Positions 54,863 to 64,000 of a stretch of DNA of 64,000 bases are shown here, piece by piece. The notes below the pieces were generated by a model, which ran no database searches, was not told the DNA's origin, and saw nothing but the letters and a program-made list of their open reading frames with translations. Position 1 is the first letter of the stretch; the number at the start of each line of letters is the position of its first letter. The stretch is taken from positions 186,001 to 250,000 of the forward strand of contig NZ_SNZF01000003.1 of NCBI RefSeq assembly GCF_004363725.1, read 5' to 3'. The stretch is from Aquamicrobium defluvii. GTDB lineage: Bacteria; Pseudomonadota; Alphaproteobacteria; Rhizobiales; Rhizobiaceae. Position numbers and translations under genes: made by a program.

Positions 54863-55126
54863 ATGCAAATATTTCCTGAACAGTGCCGGGCCGCACGCGG
54901 CCTGCTGAACTGGACGCAGGACAGGCTTGCCCGCGCCGCCGGCGTGTCGCGCAGCACCATCAAGGATTTCGAGTGCCACCGCCATGCCTTGCAGCGCGGA
55001 TCGGAGGAGCTCGTTATCGGCGCTTTCACGCGCTGCGGGGTGAAGCTCCTGTTCGACACGGATGGCGCCGGAATCGGCGTGCGCATGGAGCGTCCGGAAA
55101 AGCTGTGCGCCCTGACGAGATCATGA
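54863..55126 (+). CDS. Small XRE-type helix-turn-helix protein
   Basis: This 87-residue protein has an XRE/Cro HTH in residues 7-40 (QCRAARGLLNWTQDRLARAAGVSRSTIKDFE). The C-terminal RCGVKLLFDTDGAGIGVRM is a short tail common in small rhizobial XRE proteins. It is divergent from the mrp operon (88-bp gap), so regulation of mrp or of itself is plausible but only by position. The ATG is taken from the start of homology. Confidence 0.8.
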   Translation: MQIFPEQCRAARGLLNWTQDRLARAAGVSRSTIKDFECHRHALQRGSEELVIGAFTRCGVKLLFDTDGAGIGVRMERPEKLCALTRS

Positions 55127-55133
55127 AGGGCTG

Positions 55134-55232
55134 AAGCATGTCGTCCGAAACCGGAAGCCGGTTTCGGGTTAAAGTCATGCAAAAACAAATGGTTAAAGCG
55201 CGAGGAGCAAATCTGGAAGATCGCCGCGCGCT
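55134..55232 (+). repeat. Dispersed hairpin repeat, copy 3
   Basis: Starting eight bases after the XRE stop, this copy has the perfect hairpin CCGAAACCGG (55145-55154), loop AAG, CCGGTTTCGG (55158-55167), flanked by CATG repeats (55138-55141, 55177-55180), then the 3' half TTAAAGCGCGAGGAGCAAAT and GGAAGATCGC. It corresponds base for base in layout to 19309-19412. Confidence 0.75.
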
Positions 55233-55248
55233 TCGGGTTCCGGAACGG

Positions 55249-55281
55249 AAAAGCCGGCCGCGTCGGGAAGACGCGGCCGGC
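55249..55281 (-). terminator. Terminator of the class III aminotransferase gene
   Basis: A 12-bp perfect stem (GCCGGCCGCGTC at 55253-55264, GACGCGGCCGGC at 55270-55281) with a 5-nt loop is followed on the minus strand by TTTT. Confidence 0.75.
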
Positions 55282-55309
55282 ACCGGAAGATTCCCGCCTG
55301 TGAAGCTGC

Positions 55310-56680
55310 TCAGCCCTTCACTTGCGGCAGCGCCGTATCGAGAGCCTTTTTCACCGCGTCGACCATCTGATCGACCTGCTTTTCCGTGATGATGAGGGGC
55401 GGGCAGAAGCCCAGCGTGTCGCCCATGTTGCGCGAGATGACGCCGTTCTCCTGAATGTAGCCGTTGACCAGCGTGCCCAGCGCGCCGACATTCTTCCACG
55501 GTGCCTTGGCTGCCTTGTCGGCGACAAGCTCCACGCCCGCGATCAGACCCACGCCGCGCACCTCGCCCACCAGCTCGTGATCGGCCAGTTCGTGCAGACG
55601 CTTTTGCATGTGGGCGCCCACCGTGCGCGCATTGCCCACCAGATCGCGCTCCTCGATCAGCTTGAGGTTTTCCAGCGCGACCGCCGCCGACACCGGATGT
55701 CCGCCGGCGGTGAAGCCGTGGCCGAAGGTGCCGATGCGGTTGCTCTCGTCCGCCAGCGGTCCATAGACCTTCTCGTTGATCAGCAGCGCCGAGATCGGCA
55801 TGTAGGACGACGACAACTGCTTCGACATCACGAGGATGTCCGGCCGGATGCCGAAGGTCTGGCAGCCGAACATGTTGCCGGTGCGGCCGAAACCGCAGAT
55901 CACCTCGTCGGCGACCAGCAGGATGTCGTACTTCGCCAGAACCGCCTGAATCTTTTCCCAATAGGTCGCCGGGGGCACAACCACGCCACCCGCCCCCATC
56001 ACCGGCTCGCCGATGAAGGCCGCGACCGTTTCCGGGCCTTCAGCCAGGATGAGCTGCTCCAGCTCGTCGGCCAGGCGCGTGGCGAATGCTTCCTCGCTCT
56101 CGCCGGCCAGAGCGTCGCGATAGTGATGCGGCGTGCCGGTGTGTAGCACGTTGGCAATCGGCAGGTCGAATGAGATCTGGTTGTTGGGCAGGCCGGTGAG
56201 GCTGGCCGATGCGATGGTGACGCCGTGATAGCCGCGCTTGCGCGAGATGATCTTCTTCCTCTGCGGCTGGCCGAGCGCATTGGAGCGGTACCAGATCATC
56301 TTCATGGCCGTGTCGTTGGCCTCGGAACCCGAATTGGTGAAATAGGCCTTGCTCATCTCAACCGGCGCGATCGACACCAGCTTCTCGGCAAGGTCCACCA
56401 CCGGCGAGTGCCCCTTGTGGGTGAAGGTGTGGTAGAAGGGCAGCTTCTTCATCTGGTTGGTGGCCGCATCGACCAGACGCTGCTCGGAAAAGCCGACCGC
56501 CACGCTCCACAGACCCGCCATCGCCTCGATGTAGCGTTTGCCCGAAGCGTCCTCGACATAGATGCCGTCGCCCTTCTCGATGACCAGAGGACCCACTTCC
56601 TCATGCTTGCGTGCGTTGGTGTAGGAGTGGAGGTGATAGCGGACGTCGCGCGCTTCTGTGGAGTTCGGATGGGCGGTCAT
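55310..56680 (-). CDS. Class III (omega-amino acid type) aminotransferase
   Basis: This 456-residue PLP enzyme begins with RYHLHSYTNARKHEEVGPLVIEKGDGIYVEDASGKRYIEAMAGLWSVAVGFSE. It has NSGSEANDTAMKMIWYRSNALGQPQRKKIISRKRGYHGVTIASASLTG and the PLP-lysine region LVADEVICGFGRTGNMFGCQTFGIRPDILVMSKQLSSSYMPISALLI. Such enzymes transfer the terminal amino group of beta-alanine, GABA, putrescine, taurine or 5-aminovalerate to pyruvate or 2-oxoglutarate. The divergent GntR gene is the probable regulator. Exact substrate not readable. Confidence 0.92.
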   Translation of the reverse strand: MTAHPNSTEARDVRYHLHSYTNARKHEEVGPLVIEKGDGIYVEDASGKRYIEAMAGLWSVAVGFSEQRLVDAATNQMKKLPFYHTFTHKGHSPVVDLAEKLVSIAPVEMSKAYFTNSGSEANDTAMKMIWYRSNALGQPQRKKIISRKRGYHGVTIASASLTGLPNNQISFDLPIANVLHTGTPHHYRDALAGESEEAFATRLADELEQLILAEGPETVAAFIGEPVMGAGGVVVPPATYWEKIQAVLAKYDILLVADEVICGFGRTGNMFGCQTFGIRPDILVMSKQLSSSYMPISALLINEKVYGPLADESNRIGTFGHGFTAGGHPVSAAVALENLKLIEERDLVGNARTVGAHMQKRLHELADHELVGEVRGVGLIAGVELVADKAAKAPWKNVGALGTLVNGYIQENGVISRNMGDTLGFCPPLIITEKQVDQMVDAVKKALDTALPQVKG

Positions 56681-56763
56681 GGCGTTTCCCTGTGTTGTGA
56701 TTCACGACAAACCGGCAAGGCAGGAGCTTGCCATTTGGTGTGTGATGCATCATGTTTTTTAGC

Positions 56764-56786
56764 GGACCGAATGTCAATGTCGGTCC
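56764..56786. promoter_or_regulatory. Inverted repeat between the aminotransferase and GntR genes
   Basis: GGACCGA (56764-56770) and TCGGTCC (56780-56786) are perfect 7-bp inverted repeats with nine bases between. A related direct copy GGTCCA follows at 56791. The site is 17 bases before the GntR start codon, placing it in the shared regulatory region. Confidence 0.5.
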
Positions 56787-56802
56787 ATTGGTCCACGACG
56801 CC

Positions 56803-57519
56803 ATGGATAGTGATCGCATGCAGCCATCTTTCAGCCTGGAGGCGCTTGAGAAGGAAAACCTCGGCGAAACGGTCTATGGCAGGCTGGCCGATGCGCTCAT
56901 GAAGGGCCGCTTTGCCCCGGATGCGCGCCTCACCATCCGGGAACTGGCCCAATCGCTCGGCACCAGCGTCACGCCGGTGCGCGATGCCATCCTGCGGCTT
57001 ATCCAGGACGACGCACTGGTCCAGAAATCCGCGCGCGAGGTGCGCGTCCCGGTCATCACGCCGGAGCGCTATCGCGAGATCCGCATGATTCGCCTGAAGC
57101 TCGAAGGGCTCGTCGCTCGCGAGACGGCGCTTTGCGCCGGAGCGGCCGATATCGCGCGCCTGCGCGATCTCATCGCCCGTAACGAACAGGCCATTGCCGA
57201 CCGCAACTGGACCGGGGCGCTGGAGCTCAACCAGACTTTCCATTTCGCTCTGGCCGACATTGCCGGCCTTCCGCTGCTGCGCAGCATCCTGCATCGGCTG
57301 TGGTTGCAGATGGGACCGCTGATTGCCGAAGCCTACGAGCCCGGCGGGCGGGTGATGATCGTCCATCACCACGAATTGCTGAGCGCTGTGGAAGCCGGGG
57401 ATGCCGACGCGGCGGAGCGCGCCATTGCAAGCGACATAGGCGATGCAGCCGACATCATTCTCGAACGGCTGACTGCGCGCCTGGGCACATCTGCGGACGC
57501 ACCCGGAGCCAGACACTGA
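56803..57519 (+). CDS. GntR family transcriptional regulator (FCD type)
   Basis: This 238-residue regulator (from ATG at 56803) has the HTH in [56 protein letters not shown] (about residues 19-75) and an FCD domain (about 90-225) with the ligand histidines in [16 protein letters not shown] and [14 protein letters not shown]. Its stop overlaps the next ATG (TGATG), so it forms a unit with the FAD oxidoreductase. It likely controls this unit and the divergent aminotransferase. Confidence 0.9.
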   Translation: MDSDRMQPSFSLEALEKENLGETVYGRLADALMKGRFAPDARLTIRELAQSLGTSVTPVRDAILRLIQDDALVQKSAREVRVPVITPERYREIRMIRLKLEGLVARETALCAGAADIARLRDLIARNEQAIADRNWTGALELNQTFHFALADIAGLPLLRSILHRLWLQMGPLIAEAYEPGGRVMIVHHHELLSAVEAGDADAAERAIASDIGDAADIILERLTARLGTSADAPGARH

Positions 57520-58637
57520 TGGAAGAGGTCGATTGCATTGTCGCCGGCGCCGGCGTCGTCGGCCTGGCGGCGGCGCGCGCACTGGCGCTTCGCGGTCTCG
57601 ACGTCCTGGTCCTCGAAAAGGCCGGCGCCATCGGCACGGAAACCAGCTCCCGCAATTCCGAGGTCATCCATGCCGGGCTTTACTACCCGCCCGGATCGCT
57701 GAAGGCGGAACTCTGCGTTGCCGGCCGTGACTTGCTTTACGCCTACTGCGCCGAACGCGGCATCCCCCATCGCCGCTGCGGCAAGCTGATCGTGGCGACT
57801 GGCGAGGGACAGGAAGAAGCGCTGGCCGCCATCGCCGGCAATGCACGCGCCAGCGGGGCGGGCGAATTGAAGCGCCTCACGGCAATGCAGGCGAAAGAAC
57901 TCGAGCCGTCGCTTGCCTGCAACGCCGCCCTGCTCTCGCCCGATACCGGCATCGTCGACAGCCATGCGCTGATGCTGTCGCTGCTGGGCGACGCGGAAGC
58001 CGCCGGCGCCATGCTCAGCCTCAATACCGAAATCGTATCGGGACGCATCGAGCCGGACCGCATCCTGCTCACCACGCGCGACACGCAAAGCGGCGAGACC
58101 TTCGGGATCGCGGCCCGCAGCCTCGTCAACGCGGCGGGTCTGGGCGCGGTGGCGCTGGCGGGATCGCTCGACGGCCTCGATGCGCGCTTCGTGCCAATGC
58201 TGCGCTACGCCAGGGGCAACTACTTCTCGGTGACGGGCCGCGCCCCCTTCCGGCACCTCATCTACCCGGTCCCGGAACCCGGCGGGCTCGGCATCCATCT
58301 GACGCTGGACCTCAACGGCATTGCCCGCTTCGGACCCGATGTCGAATGGATCGACGGGATCGACTATCATGTCGACCCGGCCCGCGCCGACCGCTTCTAC
58401 GGCGCCATCCGCACCTACTGGCCAGGCCTTGCCGACGGCAGCCTGCAACCGACCTACAGCGGCATCCGCCCGAAACTTTCCGGACCGGGCGAGGCCAATG
58501 CCGATTTCGTCATTCAGGGGCCGGACACGCACGGCATCGCCGGCCTCGTCAACCTGTTCGGCATCGAGAGCCCCGGCCTCACCTCCTGCCTCGCCATAGC
58601 GGAACGGGTGACGCAAGCCCTTGCAGCCCAAGAATAG
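57519..58637 (+). CDS. FAD-dependent oxidoreductase, L-2-hydroxyglutarate dehydrogenase-like
   Basis: This 372-residue DAO-family flavoprotein starts [31 protein letters not shown], a Rossmann motif. It includes [52 protein letters not shown], matching the HAGxYYxxGSLKAxLC block of L-2-hydroxyglutarate oxidase (LhgO). It would oxidise a 2-hydroxyacid to a keto acid and pass electrons to quinone. In context with an omega-aminotransferase and FCD regulator this recalls the glutarate/5-aminovalerate pathway, but csiD and davD are not present here, so that link is weak. Confidence 0.85.
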   Translation: MEEVDCIVAGAGVVGLAAARALALRGLDVLVLEKAGAIGTETSSRNSEVIHAGLYYPPGSLKAELCVAGRDLLYAYCAERGIPHRRCGKLIVATGEGQEEALAAIAGNARASGAGELKRLTAMQAKELEPSLACNAALLSPDTGIVDSHALMLSLLGDAEAAGAMLSLNTEIVSGRIEPDRILLTTRDTQSGETFGIAARSLVNAAGLGAVALAGSLDGLDARFVPMLRYARGNYFSVTGRAPFRHLIYPVPEPGGLGIHLTLDLNGIARFGPDVEWIDGIDYHVDPARADRFYGAIRTYWPGLADGSLQPTYSGIRPKLSGPGEANADFVIQGPDTHGIAGLVNLFGIESPGLTSCLAIAERVTQALAAQE

Positions 58638-58862
58638 GAGCAGGCTGGGCGGGCCCCGTTTCTTTGCCGGCGACCCTGACCCGCCGCCCGTGTCATCAAC
58701 GTCATGACGAGGCATGCCGCAAGCGGCGCGGCTCCGTCCCCGGAGTCGCAGCCCCTGTTCCCGACACCCGCATTCCATCACCCGTCGATGAAAACCGGCT
58801 CTGCGGACAGGCGATGCCATTGCCCTGATGACTTGCAATAGAGGCGGTCGCTCCCCATGATA

Positions 58863-58882
58863 ACCTCGTCAATAGTTGAGGT
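58863..58882. promoter_or_regulatory. Second SoxR-like box upstream of soxR
   Basis: A 20-bp segment with ACCTC (58863-58867) and GAGGT (58878-58882) resembles the better box at 59359-59378 in length and outer bases but has poorer inner symmetry. It ends six bases before the soxR ATG and would allow autoregulation. A candidate -35/-10 (TTGCAA at 58833, CATGAT at 58856) precedes it with a 17-bp spacer. Confidence 0.45.
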
Positions 58883-58888
58883 TCGATC

Positions 58889-59359
58889 ATGCCCAAAAAG
58901 CCGGCTGCCGTTCTCACGGTGGGCGAGGTGGCGCGGCGCAGCGGCATAGCCGTCTCCACCGTGCATTTCTATGAGGCCAGGGGGCTGATCGAAGGCTGGC
59001 GCACCGAGGGCAACCAGCGCCGTTACCACCGCGCCGTGCTGCGCCGCATCGCCATCATCCGCATCGCCCAGCGCGCCGGCATCCCGCTGGCGCGCATCCG
59101 CGAGGCGCTGGCCGATCTCCCGCACGACCATGTGCCGAACGCCCGCGACTGGCAGAAATTCACGGACGAGTGGCGTGCGATGCTCGATGACCGCATCACG
59201 CGCCTCCTCCAGCTTCGCGACCAGATCGCCAGTTGCATCGGCTGCGGTTGCCTGTCGCTGGAAGATTGTCCGCTGCGCAACCCCGACGACCGGCTGGGAG
59301 AGAAAGGCCCCGGTCCACGCCGGCTGGAGCTGGCCGAAAACCATCATGAAGGCACTTGA
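58889..59359 (+). CDS. soxR: Redox-sensitive transcriptional activator SoxR
   Basis: This 156-residue MerR-family activator starts [40 protein letters not shown] (HTH and wing, about residues 9-50) and carries the cluster motif [12 protein letters not shown] (about residues 124-135) with the CX2CXCX5C spacing that ligates the SoxR [2Fe-2S] cluster. Oxidation of the cluster by superoxide or redox-cycling compounds activates target promoters. The MFS gene 54 bp downstream has a matching box and is the obvious target. Confidence 0.95.
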   Translation: MPKKPAAVLTVGEVARRSGIAVSTVHFYEARGLIEGWRTEGNQRRYHRAVLRRIAIIRIAQRAGIPLARIREALADLPHDHVPNARDWQKFTDEWRAMLDDRITRLLQLRDQIASCIGCGCLSLEDCPLRNPDDRLGEKGPGPRRLELAENHHEGT

Positions 59360-59378
59360 CCTCAACCAACGTTGAGGT
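59359..59378. promoter_or_regulatory. SoxR box and promoter of the MFS gene
   Basis: Arms ACCTCAAC (59359-59366) and GTTGAGGT (59371-59378) are perfect around CAAC. The site lies within a -35 TTGACC (59356-59361) and -10 TACAAG (59381-59386) promoter whose spacer is 19 bp, the overlong spacing that MerR-family activators correct. The box begins at the last base of soxR itself. Confidence 0.85.
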
Positions 59379-59413
59379 CTTACAAGGCATGTCGACTAAA
59401 ACAGGAGTCGGCA

Positions 59414-60844
59414 ATGCAAGATTCGATCGATACCGCCTATTCTCCCCCGGGCCCCACCGGATGGGGCGATCTTTTTTCCGGCGGCAACACGATGCCGGTG
59501 CTGGTTCTGGCCGGCGGAGTGACGCTCTATTCCGTCAACATGTACATCGCCATCACCGTCATGCCTTCGGTGGTGCAGGAGATCGGCGGGCTCGACTTCT
59601 ACGCCTGGACCATGACCCTGTTCGTGGTCGGCTCCATTCTGGGTGCAGCACTGGCGGCCAACCTTCTGCGCCAGTGGGGTCCGCGCGGCGCTTATTTCAT
59701 CGCCTCGCTGCTGTTCGCGGCCGGCACGCTGACCTGCGCCATGGCGCCGACCATGTCGGTCATGCTCATCGGCCGCACGCTTCAGGGCCTCGGCGGCGGC
59801 TTCCTCTATGCGCTGGCCTATGCGCTTACCCGCATCGTGCTGCCGGAGCGCGTCTGGGGCCGGGCCATCGGGCTCATCTCGGCCGTATTCGGCATCGCCA
59901 CGCTGGTGGGCCCGGCCGTCGGCGGCATCTTCGCCGATGGCGGCTCCTGGCGCACCGCCTTCTGGTCGCTCATGCCGTTCGCCGTCGGCTTTGCCCTGCT
60001 GGCGCTGCTGGCCTTCCCGCGCAAGAGCAGCGACAGGAACGAGCGCGCGCCCGTGCCGGTGCTCCAGCTCATCCTGCTGACGCTGGCGGTTCTGGCGGTT
60101 TCGGCAGGCGGCCTGTCGAGCGAGACGCAATGGGCGGCGGCGGGTCTGACCGTCGCACTGGTTCTTATCGTGCTGATCGCCCGCACCGACGCGACCGCCA
60201 GCGCCCGCATGCTGCCGCGCCGCTCCTTCCGCTTCTCCTCGGCACTCGCACCGCTCTATCTCAGCGTTGCCCTGCTGATGCTGTCCATGCAGCCGGAGAT
60301 CTACGTGCCCTACATGCTCCAGCAGCTTCATGCGCAGACGCCGCTGTGGGCCGGCTATCTGGCCGCCATGATGTCGATGGGCTGGACGCTGGGATCGCTG
60401 CTGTCCTCGCGCCGCCAGTCCGGCGGCAAGGGCCTGCTGACCGTCGGCCCGGCGCTCACCTTCATCGGACTGGTCATCCTCGCCATCTGCCTGCCGGTCC
60501 AGGGCAACGGCTCATGGGTGTGGCTTGGGCCGATCTGCCTCGCGCTGATCCTCGTCGGGCTCGGCATCGGCATTGCGTGGCCCAATCTCGTCACCGAAGT
60601 CTACCGCAGCGCGCCGGCCGACGAGCAGGATCTGGCGACCGGCGGCATGACCACGGTGCAGCTCTTCGCCATCGCCATGGGCACGGCGCTGGCCGGCATG
60701 ATCTCCAACACCGCCGGCATCGGCACGCCGGGCGGCGTCGAGGGCGCCGCATCCGCCGCCTTCTGGGTCTGCGCCCTGTTCGCGCTGGCGCCCGCGGTCG
60801 GCGTCCTCGTGGCAGGCTACATTCAGGGTCAGTCCCGACCCTGA
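59414..60844 (+). CDS. MFS transporter, SoxR-controlled
   Basis: This 476-residue major facilitator has about 12-14 hydrophobic helices. The N-terminal half contains MYIAITVMPSVVQEIGGLDFYAWTMTLFVVGSILGAALAANLLRQWGPRGAYFIA and the motif RTLQGLGGGFLYALAYALTR typical of drug-efflux MFS. In non-enteric bacteria SoxR commonly controls efflux pumps for redox-active small molecules, so export of such compounds is the inferred role. AGGAG precedes the ATG at 59414. A strong terminator follows. Confidence 0.9.
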   Translation: MQDSIDTAYSPPGPTGWGDLFSGGNTMPVLVLAGGVTLYSVNMYIAITVMPSVVQEIGGLDFYAWTMTLFVVGSILGAALAANLLRQWGPRGAYFIASLLFAAGTLTCAMAPTMSVMLIGRTLQGLGGGFLYALAYALTRIVLPERVWGRAIGLISAVFGIATLVGPAVGGIFADGGSWRTAFWSLMPFAVGFALLALLAFPRKSSDRNERAPVPVLQLILLTLAVLAVSAGGLSSETQWAAAGLTVALVLIVLIARTDATASARMLPRRSFRFSSALAPLYLSVALLMLSMQPEIYVPYMLQQLHAQTPLWAGYLAAMMSMGWTLGSLLSSRRQSGGKGLLTVGPALTFIGLVILAICLPVQGNGSWVWLGPICLALILVGLGIGIAWPNLVTEVYRSAPADEQDLATGGMTTVQLFAIAMGTALAGMISNTAGIGTPGGVEGAASAAFWVCALFALAPAVGVLVAGYIQGQSRP

Positions 60845-60950
60845 AGCACGGAGCCTTGCGCCGAAGCCCGCGCCATTCCCCCTGGCGGCCAGCGCTTCGG
60901 CCGGGCGGGTATCGCTCCCCTGCCGCTCCCGCCCATCCGGCACCGTCCTT

Positions 60951-60995
60951 CCCATCCCGCCACATGCCCCATCGTGGCGGGATGGGTTTTTATTT
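60951..60995 (+). terminator. Strong terminator after the MFS gene
   Basis: A 13-bp perfect stem (CCCATCCCGCCAC at 60951-60963, GTGGCGGGATGGG at 60974-60986) with a 10-nt loop is followed by TTTTTATTT. It separates the SoxR module from metH. Confidence 0.9.
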
Positions 60996-61028
60996 CCGGA
61001 ACCCTACAAGCTCTCGCAATCGTATATG

Positions 61029-61050
61029 TTGACATAAATATATCTTTATG
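61029..61050. promoter_or_regulatory. Palindrome overlapping the metH promoter
   Basis: CATAAA (61033-61038) and TTTATG (61045-61050) are perfect arms of an 18-bp, AT-rich palindrome. TTGACA, an ideal -35 element, occupies 61029-61034 and so overlaps the first arm. The layout is that of a repressor site. Methionine-cycle regulators of the SahR type are known to act at metH in proteobacteria, but the assignment here is inference. Confidence 0.5.
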
Positions 61051-61082
61051 CGATTTCGCATACTTCGCATCGGGAACGGAAA

Positions 61083-64000
<2,918 letters not shown>

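Noticed and set aside
51862..54879. A 1005-codon open frame on the plus strand antisense to mrpAB
   Set aside because: Its translation is rich in Arg, His, Asp, Glu and Gln with no membrane or domain pattern. It is the antisense shadow of a long GC-rich membrane-protein gene.
58638..58862. A small gene in the gap between the FAD oxidoreductase and soxR
   Set aside because: The best plus frame (about 41 codons from 58703) is Pro/His/Ser-rich with no ribosome-binding site; no domain or RNA fold seen.
60996..61082. A SAM or cobalamin riboswitch upstream of metH
   Set aside because: The leader between the terminator and metH is under 90 bases and shows no SAM-II pseudoknot or B12 box; a protein operator fits better.

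Overview
The window is high-GC chromosomal DNA of an alphaproteobacterium of the Hyphomicrobiales (Rhizobiales), most likely Phyllobacteriaceae (Mesorhizobium/Aminobacter-like). This rests on family-specific genes (DUF4164 next to zapA, DUF6476, DUF2312/GapR, DUF6867 beside a liv operon, PhaA-type fused MrpAB), on an ar14-type anti-Shine-Dalgarno small RNA, and on the biotin-dependent pyc and B12-dependent metH. The genus is inference. I see no phage, insertion sequence, CRISPR array, tRNA or rRNA. It reads as ordinary core chromosome with some accessory transport and catabolic modules.

Layout. 1-10.5 kb is housekeeping: division (DUF4164, zapA), peroxiredoxin, rpoH, an RluA-type pseudouridine synthase, ribosome silencing and methylation (rsfS, rlmH), then an envelope operon (EnvC-like, ctpA, divergent polysaccharide deacetylase, rppH). 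10.7-16 kb holds D-alanine catabolism (alr, dadA), msrB with a GNAT, a CoxE-like VWA protein and another GNAT. 16.1-23.2 kb is amino-acid biosynthesis: leuD and leuB separated by a secreted protein and a VOC protein, a DEAD-box helicase, asd behind a striking Thr/Lys-rich leader, and gapR. 23.3-33.5 kb is pyc and a complete branched-chain amino-acid ABC transporter (livHMGF, a DUF6867 gene, a binding protein), all on the minus strand. 34-39.8 kb has two GntR regulators, an OsmC protein, mmsA with a divergent LysR gene and two orphan proteins. 39.8-46.6 kb is one minus-strand sugar module (binding protein, ATPase, two permeases, LacI repressor, Gfo/Idh/MocA dehydrogenase), preceded by the ar14-type small RNA. 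47-54.8 kb has a saccharopine-dehydrogenase-like enzyme with divergent Lrp regulator and a group-2 Mrp cation/proton antiporter operon. 54.8-64 kb has an XRE-type protein, a class III aminotransferase divergent from a GntR/FAD-oxidoreductase pair, a SoxR-MFS module with its operator, and metH running off the end.

How parts work together. Several modules pair a regulator with a visible palindromic operator: SoxR/MFS, LacI/sugar ABC, GntR/OsmC, LysR/mmsA. Amino-acid turnover is a recurring theme: uptake (liv), catabolism (mmsA, dadA, aminotransferase, saccharopine-dehydrogenase-like) and synthesis (leuB, leuD, asd, metH).

The most interesting signal is upstream of asd. A promoter-like pair is followed by a 44-codon reading frame ending in a 13-codon stretch with seven Thr and three Lys codons. 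After it come overlapping, mutually exclusive RNA hairpins, the last with a short U-rich tail. This is the architecture of transcription attenuation sensing two end products of the aspartate pathway. The ar14-type RNA, a LivG fused to a helix-hairpin-helix tail, and a dispersed 100-bp hairpin repeat are secondary points. No alignment, folding or database search was run; all family calls are from reading the sequence.
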